From a bacterium (GTDB lineage Bacteria; Atribacterota; JS1; SB-45; 34-128), in contig JAHIPR010000098.1 in the NCBI GenBank assembly GCA_018903015.1, positions 1 through 7,982 on the forward strand: a stretch of DNA of 7,982 bases, in the 5' to 3' direction. Of the stretch, positions 1 to 7,323 are shown in pieces. The position numbers and the translations under genes are program-made. The first letter of the stretch is position 1; every line of letters begins with the position of its first letter. The notes beneath the pieces were generated by a model that made no database searches, had not been told where the DNA came from, and saw only the letters and a program-made list of their open reading frames with translations.

Positions 1-29
1 ATTCAAAAAGTGTAAAAATACAGAAAAAA

Positions 30-52
30 GAACAGGGGACGGTTATCTGTTC
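30..52. repeat. Small inverted repeat, REP-like, upstream of the nitroreductase gene
   Basis: GAACAG at 30-35 is followed by an 11-base loop and its exact complement CTGTTC at 47-52. The GGGGACGG core in the loop followed by TTCCC resembles the REP-type palindromes seen near RAYT (IS200-like) transposases in many low-GC and thermophilic bacteria; that likeness is from memory and is an inference. The element ends five bases before the Shine-Dalgarno sequence of the next gene (GGAGGG, 57-62), so it lies in the 5' leader if transcription starts further upstream. There is no T-run after it, so it is not a classical terminator. No other copy is seen in the window. Confidence 0.4.
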
Positions 53-67
53 CCGTGGAGGGATTTA

Positions 68-622
68 GTGAAATTTTTAGATTTAGTAAAAAAAAGACAG
101 AGTGTAAGAAAATATCTGGATAAACCTGTTGAGCGGGAGAAAATTGAGCACTGTCTGGAGGCTGCGCGGCTTGCTCCTTCAGCCAGCAATTCTCAGCCCT
201 GGAGCTTTATTGTAGTAGATGACCCAAAACTAAAAGAAACGGTGGCAAAAAATACTTTTGATAGAGTTATATCTTTCAATCGATTTTCTTTGCAAGCACC
301 CGTTTTAATTCTACTACTTTCAGAAAGATCAAGTTTTTTTAGTAGAATTGGCAGTGCAGTTAAGGATAAGCAATTTAGTTTAATCGATATTGGAATTACT
401 GCCGAGCACCTTTGTCTTCAGGCAGTAGAAGAAGGATTGGGAACCTGCATGCTGGGATGGTTTAATGAAAGGGGGGTAAAAAAGCTGCTTAATATTCCCC
501 AACAAATAAGAGTTGAACTTATTATAACTATGGGCTATCCGATATCCGACGAAATAGAACATAAAGAACGAAAAGAAATAAATCAAATCAGAAGTTATAA
601 TAATTATGAGTTACAGAAATGA
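68..622 (+). CDS. Nitroreductase-family FMN-dependent oxidoreductase
   Basis: A 184-residue protein of the nitroreductase superfamily. These soluble cytoplasmic homodimers bind FMN and use NAD(P)H to reduce nitro groups, quinones or flavins. The FMN-binding N-terminus is clear: R10, S12 and R14 in RQSVRKY, then ARLAPSASNSQPW at residues 33-45, which supplies phosphate and ring contacts. The central helix GITAEHLCLQAVEEGLGTCMLGWF (109-132, split here by its Gly-rich turn at 123-130) and the strand ending MGYP (155-158) are typical of the family, as is the basic KERK (167-170) near the C-terminus. Length is normal for the short single-domain members. The GTG start is chosen because GGAGGG at 57-62 lies five bases upstream. 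The stop overlaps the ATG of the following deacylase-like stub (ATGA), which indicates a former or present operon. The physiological substrate cannot be told from sequence; members of this family range from detoxification to cofactor metabolism. Confidence 0.9.
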   Translation: MKFLDLVKKRQSVRKYLDKPVEREKIEHCLEAARLAPSASNSQPWSFIVVDDPKLKETVAKNTFDRVISFNRFSLQAPVLILLLSERSSFFSRIGSAVKDKQFSLIDIGITAEHLCLQAVEEGLGTCMLGWFNERGVKKLLNIPQQIRVELIITMGYPISDEIEHKERKEINQIRSYNNYELQK

Positions 623-798
623 AAAAGTCCAATGCTTCCAGAATTTTAGATAAATTAAAAATTCCCTTTTATATCGATGAAAGTGCTTTCCAATTTCCTT
701 TTATTATATTTAGTGCGGGAGTTCGGGGGTTACAATTATATGCATCCATTTTTAGCTCCCTTAAAGAGAATATGCCGGGAGAATTTAACCGGCAGTAA
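619..798 (+). pseudogene. Truncated YbaK/EbsC-like deacylase remnant (N-terminal stub)
   Basis: The frame opened by the ATG at 619 overlaps the nitroreductase stop as ATGA, the usual sign of translational coupling. Its first residues, MKKSNASRILDKLKIPFYI, match the start of YbaK/EbsC-type Cys-tRNA(Pro) deacylases and relatives, which normally begin like K-x-N-A-x-R-I-L-D-x-x-x-I-P-Y. After about residue 20 (near base 678) the similarity is lost, and the frame runs on through unrelated codons to TAA at 796-798, giving 59 residues against roughly 150-160 for the family. None of the deacylase core, including its catalytic lysine region, is present. The second half of the frame lies inside the N-terminal coding region of addB. 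I infer that a deletion or recombination removed most of the gene. The identification rests on about 20 residues, so it is tentative. Confidence 0.5.
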
Positions 799-3700
799 AA
801 ATTTAATTATGCCTTCTTATTTGGATGGCAACGCCCTTAAAAAAAGCTTATCCAGAGAAGGCTTTTTTGCGTTGAACCTGAATATCACTACTATTTTCGA
901 CCTGGCCAGGGATTACTGTGATGATTATATCTCTAAAAATAAATTAAAAATTTTAGATAATTCTTTAGGCCAAATATTCCTGCTTCAAATTTTAAAGAAA
1001 TTATCCCGGAAAAAATTGCTGGATTATTTTCAACCTCCTACCTTTTCTCCCGGAATCAGCCGCTCGATTTATCTGGCCATAAAAGAACTGAGGATAGCAG
1101 GATTCTCTTCCCGAAATTTTCCGCACCCTGCAATAGTTAACCCCCAAAAGAGCGAAGACCTGCTTAAGATAATGCAAGAGTATGAGAAAATATTAAAAAA
1201 GCAAAATTATATTGATGAGGCGGATATCTATCTTCAGGCAATTAAATATAAGAAAAAGAATCAGCAGAAAAAAGAGACATTCATTGTCCCCTCTAATATT
1301 GAATTGAATTATTTGGAGGAAATCTTTTTCCGGAAAATTATATTACCGGGAGTAAAGGTTGTCTATTTACCCGCCCCAAGAAACTTAAAAAAGCCAGCTT
1401 CTTTTTATTTCTCTGAACCTGATAAAGAAGAAGAAAATTATCCGGAAAACTTGCTTGATTATTTATACAATATAAATAAGATATCATCCAATCTGCCTGG
1501 AAAATTTAATGTTGAGTTCATTCAGTCTCACGGAGAATTTAATGAAGTAAAAACGATTATCCGAAAGATAAAGTCCCAAAATATTCCTTTAGATGAAGTG
1601 AGTATTTTTTATACTGTGCAGGAACCCTATTCCCAATATCTTTATCAGCTGTCCAGACAATATTCCTTTCATATTACTTTTGGCAACGGGATAAGCATTA
1701 AAAATACTTCTCCGGCGAAACTGTTTTTTGCTCTAATTGATTGGATACGAGATAATTACAGTATAACAAAATTATATTTTTTGCTCACCGGGGGTAATTT
1801 TGAGTTTAAAAACCAGCAGTCAAATCCGGATATACCCACTCCCCAACGAGTGGCTTCTTTACTGCGAAATTCTCCGATTGGGCATAAAAGGAATCGATAT
1901 ATCAAGGGATTGGATTTAATTATAAAACAGTTAAAAAGTGAGATTGAGCAAGTATCCGAAGACAGGCAAGAGGGGTATCACAAAAAGATAAAAGACCTTT
2001 TTTGGATCAGGGAATTTATAACCCAAATTTTCCATGAATTACCCCAAGAGAATTTTGATTATACTATCTCACCAAAGCAGGTTGCCCGGGGGCTTATAAA
2101 TATTGTTACTAATTACAGTAGGATAGATGAAGAAAATAATTTAGACCAAGAAGCGATAAAGAAGATAAAAGAGAGGTTAACTGTTTTTATCGAAAGTGAC
2201 TATCCTCTTCCTAATATGCCCGTAAATGAAGTCCTCACCCTGATAGCTGATTTTATTAAAAACGAAAGGGTTAATTGCTCGGAACCGAGAGGAGGCCTTC
2301 TGCATACAGCCAGCTACAAAAAAGGAATTTGGCTTAATCGCCCTTATAATTTTATTGTAGGAATGGATTCTGCCAAATTTCCCGATTCAGCGCACGACGG
2401 ATCTATTTTACTGGATGCTGAGAAAAAAAATACCGGCCGCATGAATCAAGACAAAGGAAAAGATAATGAAAGCCGATACAAGATGCTCCAATTAATTGCT
2501 TCTCTTAAAGGCAAAATTATTCTTTCCTATTCCCGTTTTGATACTCAGGATAACCGAGAATTAGCCCCATCGAGTTTAATGCTGCAGCTATACCGTTTAA
2601 AAACCGGGGATGAGCAGAAAGATTATTCTGATTTTTACCGCAGTTTTCAAGATACTTCCGGGTTCATTCCAGGCAAGCTCCAGGAAATTCTTGATTCCGC
2701 AGATTGGTTCTTATATTCCACAAGACATAACCTTTTAGATATTGCTCCCCTTTTTGAGCGTTTTTATCCTGCCCTGTCCGAGGGTTTTTATGCCGCCCGG
2801 CAGAGGGAACAAGAAGAGCTTAACCGGTTTAATGGAAAAGTAAATGTGGAACCTGATCGGGTAGACCCCCGTCTTAACCGTGGATTAATAATGTCAAGCT
2901 CCAGGTTGGAATTGATTGCCTTTTGCCCTTATCTATATTTTTTAAAATATGTTCTGAAAATAGTGCCGCCCAAAGAAATGGTCGAAAACCCGGGTGTATG
3001 GCTGGAACCTTCGGAAAAAGGAATTATTTTTCATCAAATTTTCGAGAAATTTTACGGAGAGTTAAAAAAAGCATCATCGGCCGGAACTTTTGTTTCGCCA
3101 TCTTATAAGAACCACTGGCCTATCTTGGAAGAGATTACACTTTCCCAGCTGAAACAAAAAAGAAAGAGGTTGGCACCTCCCAATAATCTGGTTTACCAGC
3201 ATGAGAGTAAAGAGATACTTGATTCCTGCCGTTTCTTTCTACATTGCGAAGAAGAAAAATATAAAGGAGAAATACCAGCTTATCTGGAACTTGCTTTTGG
3301 AACCCGGGACAACCGGAATGGGGAATTGGGCAAGATAAAGGCAATAGAGCTGTCTCTGCCCGGCGGTAGGTCAATCAGTTTTCAGGGGAAGATCGACCGT
3401 ATAGACAAAATAGATGAGGATACTTATCGTATTATTGATTATAAAACCGGAACTCCCTATGAGCTTAGCCGAAGCAAATATTTTCAAAACGGGAAACAGA
3501 TTCAGCATGCCCTCTATGCACTATCTCTTAAAATAATATTAGCTAAAGCCGGGATATCTGAATTTCCCAAAATTGCGGAAGCGGGTTATTATTTTCCCAC
3601 ATTGAATGGCCAGGGCAGGCAATATTTCTACGGAGAAGAAAGAAGGGAACGGGTATTGGAAATAATAAATATATTACTTGATATTGTTGCCCGGGGAGAT

Positions 3701-3859
3701 TTTGCCGTGACTCAAAAAGCAGAAGATTTTTTATGCAAGGATTATCTGGATATACTGGAACAAAATCAGGTGATGGAAGTAAGCGGACCAAATGCAAAAA
3801 AATATGACGAAGAACCTGCTCTTGATAATTTAAGGAGATTAAAAGAACAATATGAATGA
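740..3859 (+). CDS. addB: AddB-like subunit of the AddAB helicase-nuclease (PD-(D/E)XK nuclease)
   Basis: A 1039-residue protein (numbered from ATG 740). AddB pairs with AddA to unwind and resect double-strand DNA ends for RecA-dependent repair; AddB nuclease cuts one strand and the subunit is the Chi-reading partner in studied systems. The N-terminal two thirds is a degenerate UvrD-like fold with no Walker A lysine motif (the first strand reads KNLIMPSYLDG). Inactive-helicase signatures remain, such as NRPYNFIVGMD (about 533-543) and the later SYSRFD (about 596). The C-terminal nuclease is intact: FHQIFEKFY with H765, GKIDRID with D886, IIDYKTG with D900 and K902, and QIQHALYAL. The family Fe-S cluster looks incomplete: C729 (FCPYLYFL) is present, but only C999 is found after the nuclease motifs. 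The start is uncertain. The frame is open from 677, which has no ribosome-binding site; ATG 740 has GGGGG ten bases upstream and fits the usual family N-terminus. The gene overlaps addA by 8 bases. Confidence 0.9.
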   Translation: MHPFLAPLKRICRENLTGSKNLIMPSYLDGNALKKSLSREGFFALNLNITTIFDLARDYCDDYISKNKLKILDNSLGQIFLLQILKKLSRKKLLDYFQPPTFSPGISRSIYLAIKELRIAGFSSRNFPHPAIVNPQKSEDLLKIMQEYEKILKKQNYIDEADIYLQAIKYKKKNQQKKETFIVPSNIELNYLEEIFFRKIILPGVKVVYLPAPRNLKKPASFYFSEPDKEEENYPENLLDYLYNINKISSNLPGKFNVEFIQSHGEFNEVKTIIRKIKSQNIPLDEVSIFYTVQEPYSQYLYQLSRQYSFHITFGNGISIKNTSPAKLFFALIDWIRDNYSITKLYFLLTGGNFEFKNQQSNPDIPTPQRVASLLRNSPIGHKRNRYIKGLDLIIKQLKSEIEQVSEDRQEGYHKKIKDLFWIREFITQIFHELPQENFDYTISPKQVARGLINIVTNYSRIDEENNLDQEAIKKIKERLTVFIESDYPLPNMPVNEVLTLIADFIKNERVNCSEPRGGLLHTASYKKGIWLNRPYNFIVGMDSAKFPDSAHDGSILLDAEKKNTGRMNQDKGKDNESRYKMLQLIASLKGKIILSYSRFDTQDNRELAPSSLMLQLYRLKTGDEQKDYSDFYRSFQDTSGFIPGKLQEILDSADWFLYSTRHNLLDIAPLFERFYPALSEGFYAARQREQEELNRFNGKVNVEPDRVDPRLNRGLIMSSSRLELIAFCPYLYFLKYVLKIVPPKEMVENPGVWLEPSEKGIIFHQIFEKFYGELKKASSAGTFVSPSYKNHWPILEEITLSQLKQKRKRLAPPNNLVYQHESKEILDSCRFFLHCEEEKYKGEIPAYLELAFGTRDNRNGELGKIKAIELSLPGGRSISFQGKIDRIDKIDEDTYRIIDYKTGTPYELSRSKYFQNGKQIQHALYALSLKIILAKAGISEFPKIAEAGYYFPTLNGQGRQYFYGEERRERVLEIINILLDIVARGDFAVTQKAEDFLCKDYLDILEQNQVMEVSGPNAKKYDEEPALDNLRRLKEQYE
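3832..3837 (+). promoter_or_regulatory. Likely ribosome-binding site for addA inside the end of addB
   Basis: AAGGAG lies 14 bases before the addA ATG at 3852, which is long spacing. No better site is closer. An in-frame TAA at 3840-3842 means that ATG 3852 is the earliest possible addA start. With the 8-base overlap, addA translation is probably coupled to termination of addB. Confidence 0.5.
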
Positions 3860-6800
3860 CAATTCCCTTAAAAAATTAATTGATAGAGAAGATAGAGAAA
3901 AAATTGTAAAAGTAATGAACCGTAATATGCTGGTCGAAGCAAGCGCTGGATCGGGGAAGACTTCCAGCCTGATTCACCGCATGGCTGCCCTGATCAGATC
4001 GGGGAAATTTAAAGTTGATGAAATTGCCGCCATAACCTTTACCAGGAAAGCGGCTATTGAGTTAAAGGAAAGATTCCAGCAGGAAATCGAAGACAGCTTT
4101 CGGGAAACAGAAGATGAAAAAGAAAAATCTTACCTAAAAGAAGCTCTTTATAATCTGGAGCAGTGTACCCTGGGAACCATTCATTCTTTTTGTGCCCGCC
4201 TGTTAAGGGAAAGACCGATTGAAGTCGGACTTGATCCGGAATTTGTCGAAATTGACGACCTTGATGATACTTTATTGAAAGAAGAGGCCTGGGAAAGATA
4301 TTTACTTAATCTTAAAATAAAAGAATCTCCTTCTTTGGTGCACCTGGAAGAGTTGGGTATAAAACCTTCCGAACTCGCGGATTGTTATAAAATGGTGTGT
4401 ACTTACCCGGAAGTTAAGCCCTTTTTTCAGGAATCACCAAAACCGGATTTAAACGAGGCGGTTAAAGAAATCGTATCTTTTAGCAAGGAAGCCGGTCAGT
4501 ACATTCCGGATGAAGAGCCGGAAAAGGGTTATGACAAATTACAGGAAGCAGTCCAAAGCGTAAAGAGGATGAAAGGTTTTAATGATTTTTTCAAGGAAGA
4601 TTATAATAAAATAAAATTATTGGAAAATTTTGACCGGGATTTCGGCAAACCGGGGAATGTTACTTTAAACCGGTGGATTTCCAAAGAAAAGGCAAAAGAA
4701 TACAGAGATTCCGTCGTTTTGGAACTCAAGGAAAGAGTTATCGATCCCACCCTCGAGCAATGGAGGGAATACTGTTATATCTATACCATCCAATTTGTTC
4801 TGCCGGCGGTGGAATATTACCACGGACTTCGCCGGAAGAACTCCATCCTTAACTTTCAGGACTTACTTTTAAAGACTTCTTGCCTGTTAAGGGATTACCC
4901 CGAGGCGCGTAAATATTTTCAACAAAAGTACAAATGCCTGCTGGTAGACGAGTTTCAGGATACCGACCCCATTCAGGCGGAAATAATCTTTTATCTTACC
5001 GGCCAGGATGTTTACGAAAAGAACTGGCAGAAATTGATACCTCGCCCTGGTTCCTTATTTGTGGTAGGGGATCCCCAGCAATCCATTTACCGGTTTCGCC
5101 GGGCTGATATTTCCATTTATAACCTGGTAAAGGGGCTGATTGAAAAAGGGGGAGGGGAGGTTTTGAGATTACAGGCCAATTTCCGCTCACTGCATTCCAT
5201 CGGTTCATACCTTAATCCCCTGTTTGCAGAATTATTTTTAAATGGTCAGGGAAAATTCCAGGCGGTATATTCACCAATGCAGACCGTCCGGGAAGATGAT
5301 CCGCAAAACTTTACCGGGGTAAAGCAGATGATTATCTCTAAAGAGCGTAATAAAAATGATACTATCAGGCAGGATGCCCAGGCTATTGCCCGGATCATTC
5401 GTGACATGATTGATAAGGGGTTTGAGCTGGCACGTACAGAAAAGGAGATGGAGGCGGGGATTTCGCCCAAAGCTGCTTATAAGGATTTTATGATTCTTCT
5501 GCGCTATAAAGGCGGGATGGATATCTATGCCCGAACTTTTGTAGACTACGGGATACCTTTTACGGTTTCAGGTTATGCTTCTTTAAATGAATCCTACCAG
5601 GTAAGGGAATTATTAAAACTGTTCCGCTTAATGAGGGATATAGAAAATCAGGTGCTTGTTGTCGCTGTCTTGCGGGGAATGTTCTTTGGATTTTCTGATG
5701 ATGATTTATACCGGTTTAAAGAAGCAGGCGGGGAATTTGATTTTTACGGGAAAGTGCCCGAAAAATTAGAGCTTAAATTAAAGGAGAATTTGGATAGGGC
5801 TTTTTGCTGTTTGAGGCAATTTCATCTGTGGACTCAAAAGCTTCCGCCGGTTACAGCTATGGAAAAGATTATCATTGATTCCGGCCTGTTTTCACATTCC
5901 TGTTTAGAGGGTTATAATCTAAATAAATGTGGCGAGCTTTATTTCATTCTGGAGAAATTAAGGAAAGCAGAGGCGGGGGAAGTTATAGGATTTGCCCCAA
6001 TGGTAGACCAATTAGAAAAAATGCTGGAAGCCGGAGTTGAAGAGGAGCTGGATATACTGACCGAAGAAAATACGGTTCGGATTATGAATTTACATAAAGC
6101 TAAAGGGTTGGAATCACCGGTGGTATTTTTGGCCATTCCTTACAATACCGCTACCCATGAACCAATTTATTATATTGAAAGAACCGGGCAGGAACCGTAT
6201 GGTCATTTTTTAGTCTGCCGTTCCAATACTTATATTTTTAATCAGGGAAAGGGGAAACGATTGGCTCAGCCCAAAAACTGGGAGGATTATCGCCAGAGCG
6301 AGATTTCTTATAACCAGGCAGAAGATATCCGTCTGCTCTATGTTGCGGCAACTCGGGCCAAAAACCTCCTGGTGATCAGCAGTTTGGATCACAAGAGCAA
6401 TAATAACCCTAATCCCTGGCATCCTTTGCTGAAAAATATTAAGGATGAAATGAATATTAATGTTCCGGAAATCGGATTGTCCGGAGGAGAGGAAAAGGAC
6501 GAGAAAGAGAAATATAAAGAGGAACAGGAAGAGAAAGAAAAATCTTTATTTGATGATTACCGGGAAATTCAAAAAGAATGCGGGCAATGGATGAAGGATT
6601 TGTCTAAAAGCAGTTACTGTGAGAAAAAGCCCACTGATTTTAAAGATGAAGATAAACACCGGAAGATCGCCACGGTCGATGTTGGCGGAGCAGCCTGGGG
6701 AAGTGCCGTTCATAGAATTTTCGATTATTTAATCAAAGAAGACCCTGATGAACAGTTATTATCTGTGCATATAGAAAAAGCCCTGGAAAAACAGGGGATA

Positions 6801-7175
6801 GCCCCAGACAGAAAAGGGGAATTGGCGAAGATTATCCAAAAATTTAAACAGAGCGATTTATATCAGCGCCTAAAAAAAGCCGAACTTAAATATAGTGAAG
6901 TTCCCTTTACCATAAATATTGAACCCACTCATCCTCTTTATGCTGAATTAGCAGAACGGGAGTCCTGTCCGGTTATTCTATCCGGAACTATCGATCTGGT
7001 CTTTAAGGAAGCCGATGGCTGGGTGGTAGTGGATTATAAGACTGATCGACCAAAAAATAAGAAGGATTATCCTGAACTGGCCGAGGTCTATCAAAAACAG
7101 ATTGCTATTTACAGCCAGGTATGGCAGGAAATCACCGGAGAACAAGTGAAGCAAAAGAGTATATATTTTATTTAA
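3852..7175 (+). CDS. addA: AddA helicase-nuclease subunit (UvrD/Rep-type superfamily 1 helicase)
   Basis: A 1107-residue ATP-dependent 3'-5' DNA helicase with a C-terminal nuclease; the motor subunit of AddAB in double-strand break resection. Helicase motifs run in order: Walker A EASAGSGKT with K36, motif Ia (AAITFTRKAA), TIHSFCARLLRERP, Walker B VDEFQD at 365-370, motif III GDPQQSIYRFRRAD from 406, motif IV LQANFRS, motif V LHKAKGLE at 747-754, and motif VI LYVAATRAK with R835. An acidic/basic linker rich in Glu and Lys (about 877-898) leads to the nuclease: H954 in AVHRIFDYL, D1048 in GTIDLVF, D1061 and K1063 in VVDYKTD, then QIAIYSQ from 1083. All catalytic residues for both activities are present. 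The N-terminus has D-x-x-x-R in place of a glutamine Q-motif, as in many AddA/RecB-like proteins. The C-terminus stops abruptly at KSIYFI, slightly earlier than many relatives. The gene order addB-addA is the same as in Bacillus. Confidence 0.95.
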   Translation: MNDNSLKKLIDREDREKIVKVMNRNMLVEASAGSGKTSSLIHRMAALIRSGKFKVDEIAAITFTRKAAIELKERFQQEIEDSFRETEDEKEKSYLKEALYNLEQCTLGTIHSFCARLLRERPIEVGLDPEFVEIDDLDDTLLKEEAWERYLLNLKIKESPSLVHLEELGIKPSELADCYKMVCTYPEVKPFFQESPKPDLNEAVKEIVSFSKEAGQYIPDEEPEKGYDKLQEAVQSVKRMKGFNDFFKEDYNKIKLLENFDRDFGKPGNVTLNRWISKEKAKEYRDSVVLELKERVIDPTLEQWREYCYIYTIQFVLPAVEYYHGLRRKNSILNFQDLLLKTSCLLRDYPEARKYFQQKYKCLLVDEFQDTDPIQAEIIFYLTGQDVYEKNWQKLIPRPGSLFVVGDPQQSIYRFRRADISIYNLVKGLIEKGGGEVLRLQANFRSLHSIGSYLNPLFAELFLNGQGKFQAVYSPMQTVREDDPQNFTGVKQMIISKERNKNDTIRQDAQAIARIIRDMIDKGFELARTEKEMEAGISPKAAYKDFMILLRYKGGMDIYARTFVDYGIPFTVSGYASLNESYQVRELLKLFRLMRDIENQVLVVAVLRGMFFGFSDDDLYRFKEAGGEFDFYGKVPEKLELKLKENLDRAFCCLRQFHLWTQKLPPVTAMEKIIIDSGLFSHSCLEGYNLNKCGELYFILEKLRKAEAGEVIGFAPMVDQLEKMLEAGVEEELDILTEENTVRIMNLHKAKGLESPVVFLAIPYNTATHEPIYYIERTGQEPYGHFLVCRSNTYIFNQGKGKRLAQPKNWEDYRQSEISYNQAEDIRLLYVAATRAKNLLVISSLDHKSNNNPNPWHPLLKNIKDEMNINVPEIGLSGGEEKDEKEKYKEEQEEKEKSLFDDYREIQKECGQWMKDLSKSSYCEKKPTDFKDEDKHRKIATVDVGGAAWGSAVHRIFDYLIKEDPDEQLLSVHIEKALEKQGIAPDRKGELAKIIQKFKQSDLYQRLKKAELKYSEVPFTINIEPTHPLYAELAERESCPVILSGTIDLVFKEADGWVVVDYKTDRPKNKKDYPELAEVYQKQIAIYSQVWQEITGEQVKQKSIYFI

Positions 7176-7188
7176 AAAAAAGAAGGAT

Positions 7189-7213
7189 TTTACACAAAGA
7201 CAGTTAGTGTAAA
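7189..7213. repeat. 7-bp inverted repeat after addA, possible IS end or weak terminator
   Basis: TTTACAC at 7189-7195 is complementary to GTGTAAA at 7207-7213, with an 11-base loop. It begins 14 bases after the addA stop. The following bases (CTTTAGTGGGG) are not a T-run, so an intrinsic terminator is not supported. Terminal sequences of this TTTACAC kind occur at the ends of several insertion sequences, so it may mark the left end of the downstream element, but the right end lies outside the window and cannot be compared. Confidence 0.35.
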
Positions 7214-7265
7214 CTTTAGTGGGGTAGTTAGATAATTTAAAAATATTGAAAAAAATATAAAAAAA

Positions 7266-7322
7266 GGTGTAGACTTACCTATATAAAACAAAACCCTTTA
7301 CAAAAAGGAGGTAAGCTACACC
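7266..7322 (+). promoter_or_regulatory. Hairpin that covers the transposase ribosome-binding site
   Basis: GGTGTAGACTTACCT at 7266-7280 pairs with AGGTAAGCTACACC at 7309-7322: fourteen base pairs with a single bulged A at 7273. Inside the 28-base loop, CCTTT at 7295-7299 can pair with AAAGG at 7304-7308 around an ACAA tetraloop, stacked directly on the main stem. Together these pairings would hide the whole Shine-Dalgarno sequence AAGGAGGT (7305-7312), and the stem ends two bases before the ATG at 7324. The pairing is read directly from the sequence. The role, repression of transposase translation on transcripts that enter from addA, is an inference by analogy with IS10 and IS50, where read-through transcripts fold over the transposase start. 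Confidence 0.6.
7305..7312 (+). promoter_or_regulatory. Strong Shine-Dalgarno sequence of the transposase gene
   Basis: AAGGAGGT is a full-length match to the anti-Shine-Dalgarno sequence, 11 bases before ATG 7324, and decides that start. All eight bases can be paired in the surrounding hairpin. Confidence 0.8.
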
Positions 7323-7323
7323 C

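Noticed and set aside
677..739. Hydrophobic N-terminal stretch (LSNFLLLYLV) that could be read as a signal peptide or membrane anchor on AddB
   Set aside because: AddB is a cytoplasmic DNA repair subunit, there is no ribosome-binding site before 677, and the segment overlaps the deacylase-like stub in another frame. It is most likely not translated as part of AddB.
740..1100. Absence of a Walker A motif in AddB as a sign of a broken gene
   Set aside because: Many AddB/RexB proteins lack a working Walker A; the frame is uninterrupted over 1039 codons and the nuclease residues are intact, so this is normal for the group.
3135..3797. Open frames on the - strand inside addB and addA
   Set aside because: They lie wholly inside strongly supported + strand genes, lack ribosome-binding sites and show no recognisable protein motifs.
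3882..3965. Missing glutamine of the helicase Q-motif in AddA
   Set aside because: A D-x-x-x-R-x-x-I type N-terminus before Walker A is common among AddA/RecB-like helicases, so it is probably a subfamily trait and not a defect.
7189..7213. Rho-independent terminator of the addBA operon
   Set aside because: The stem is only 7 bp, AT-rich, and is followed by CTTTAGTGGGG and not by a T-run.
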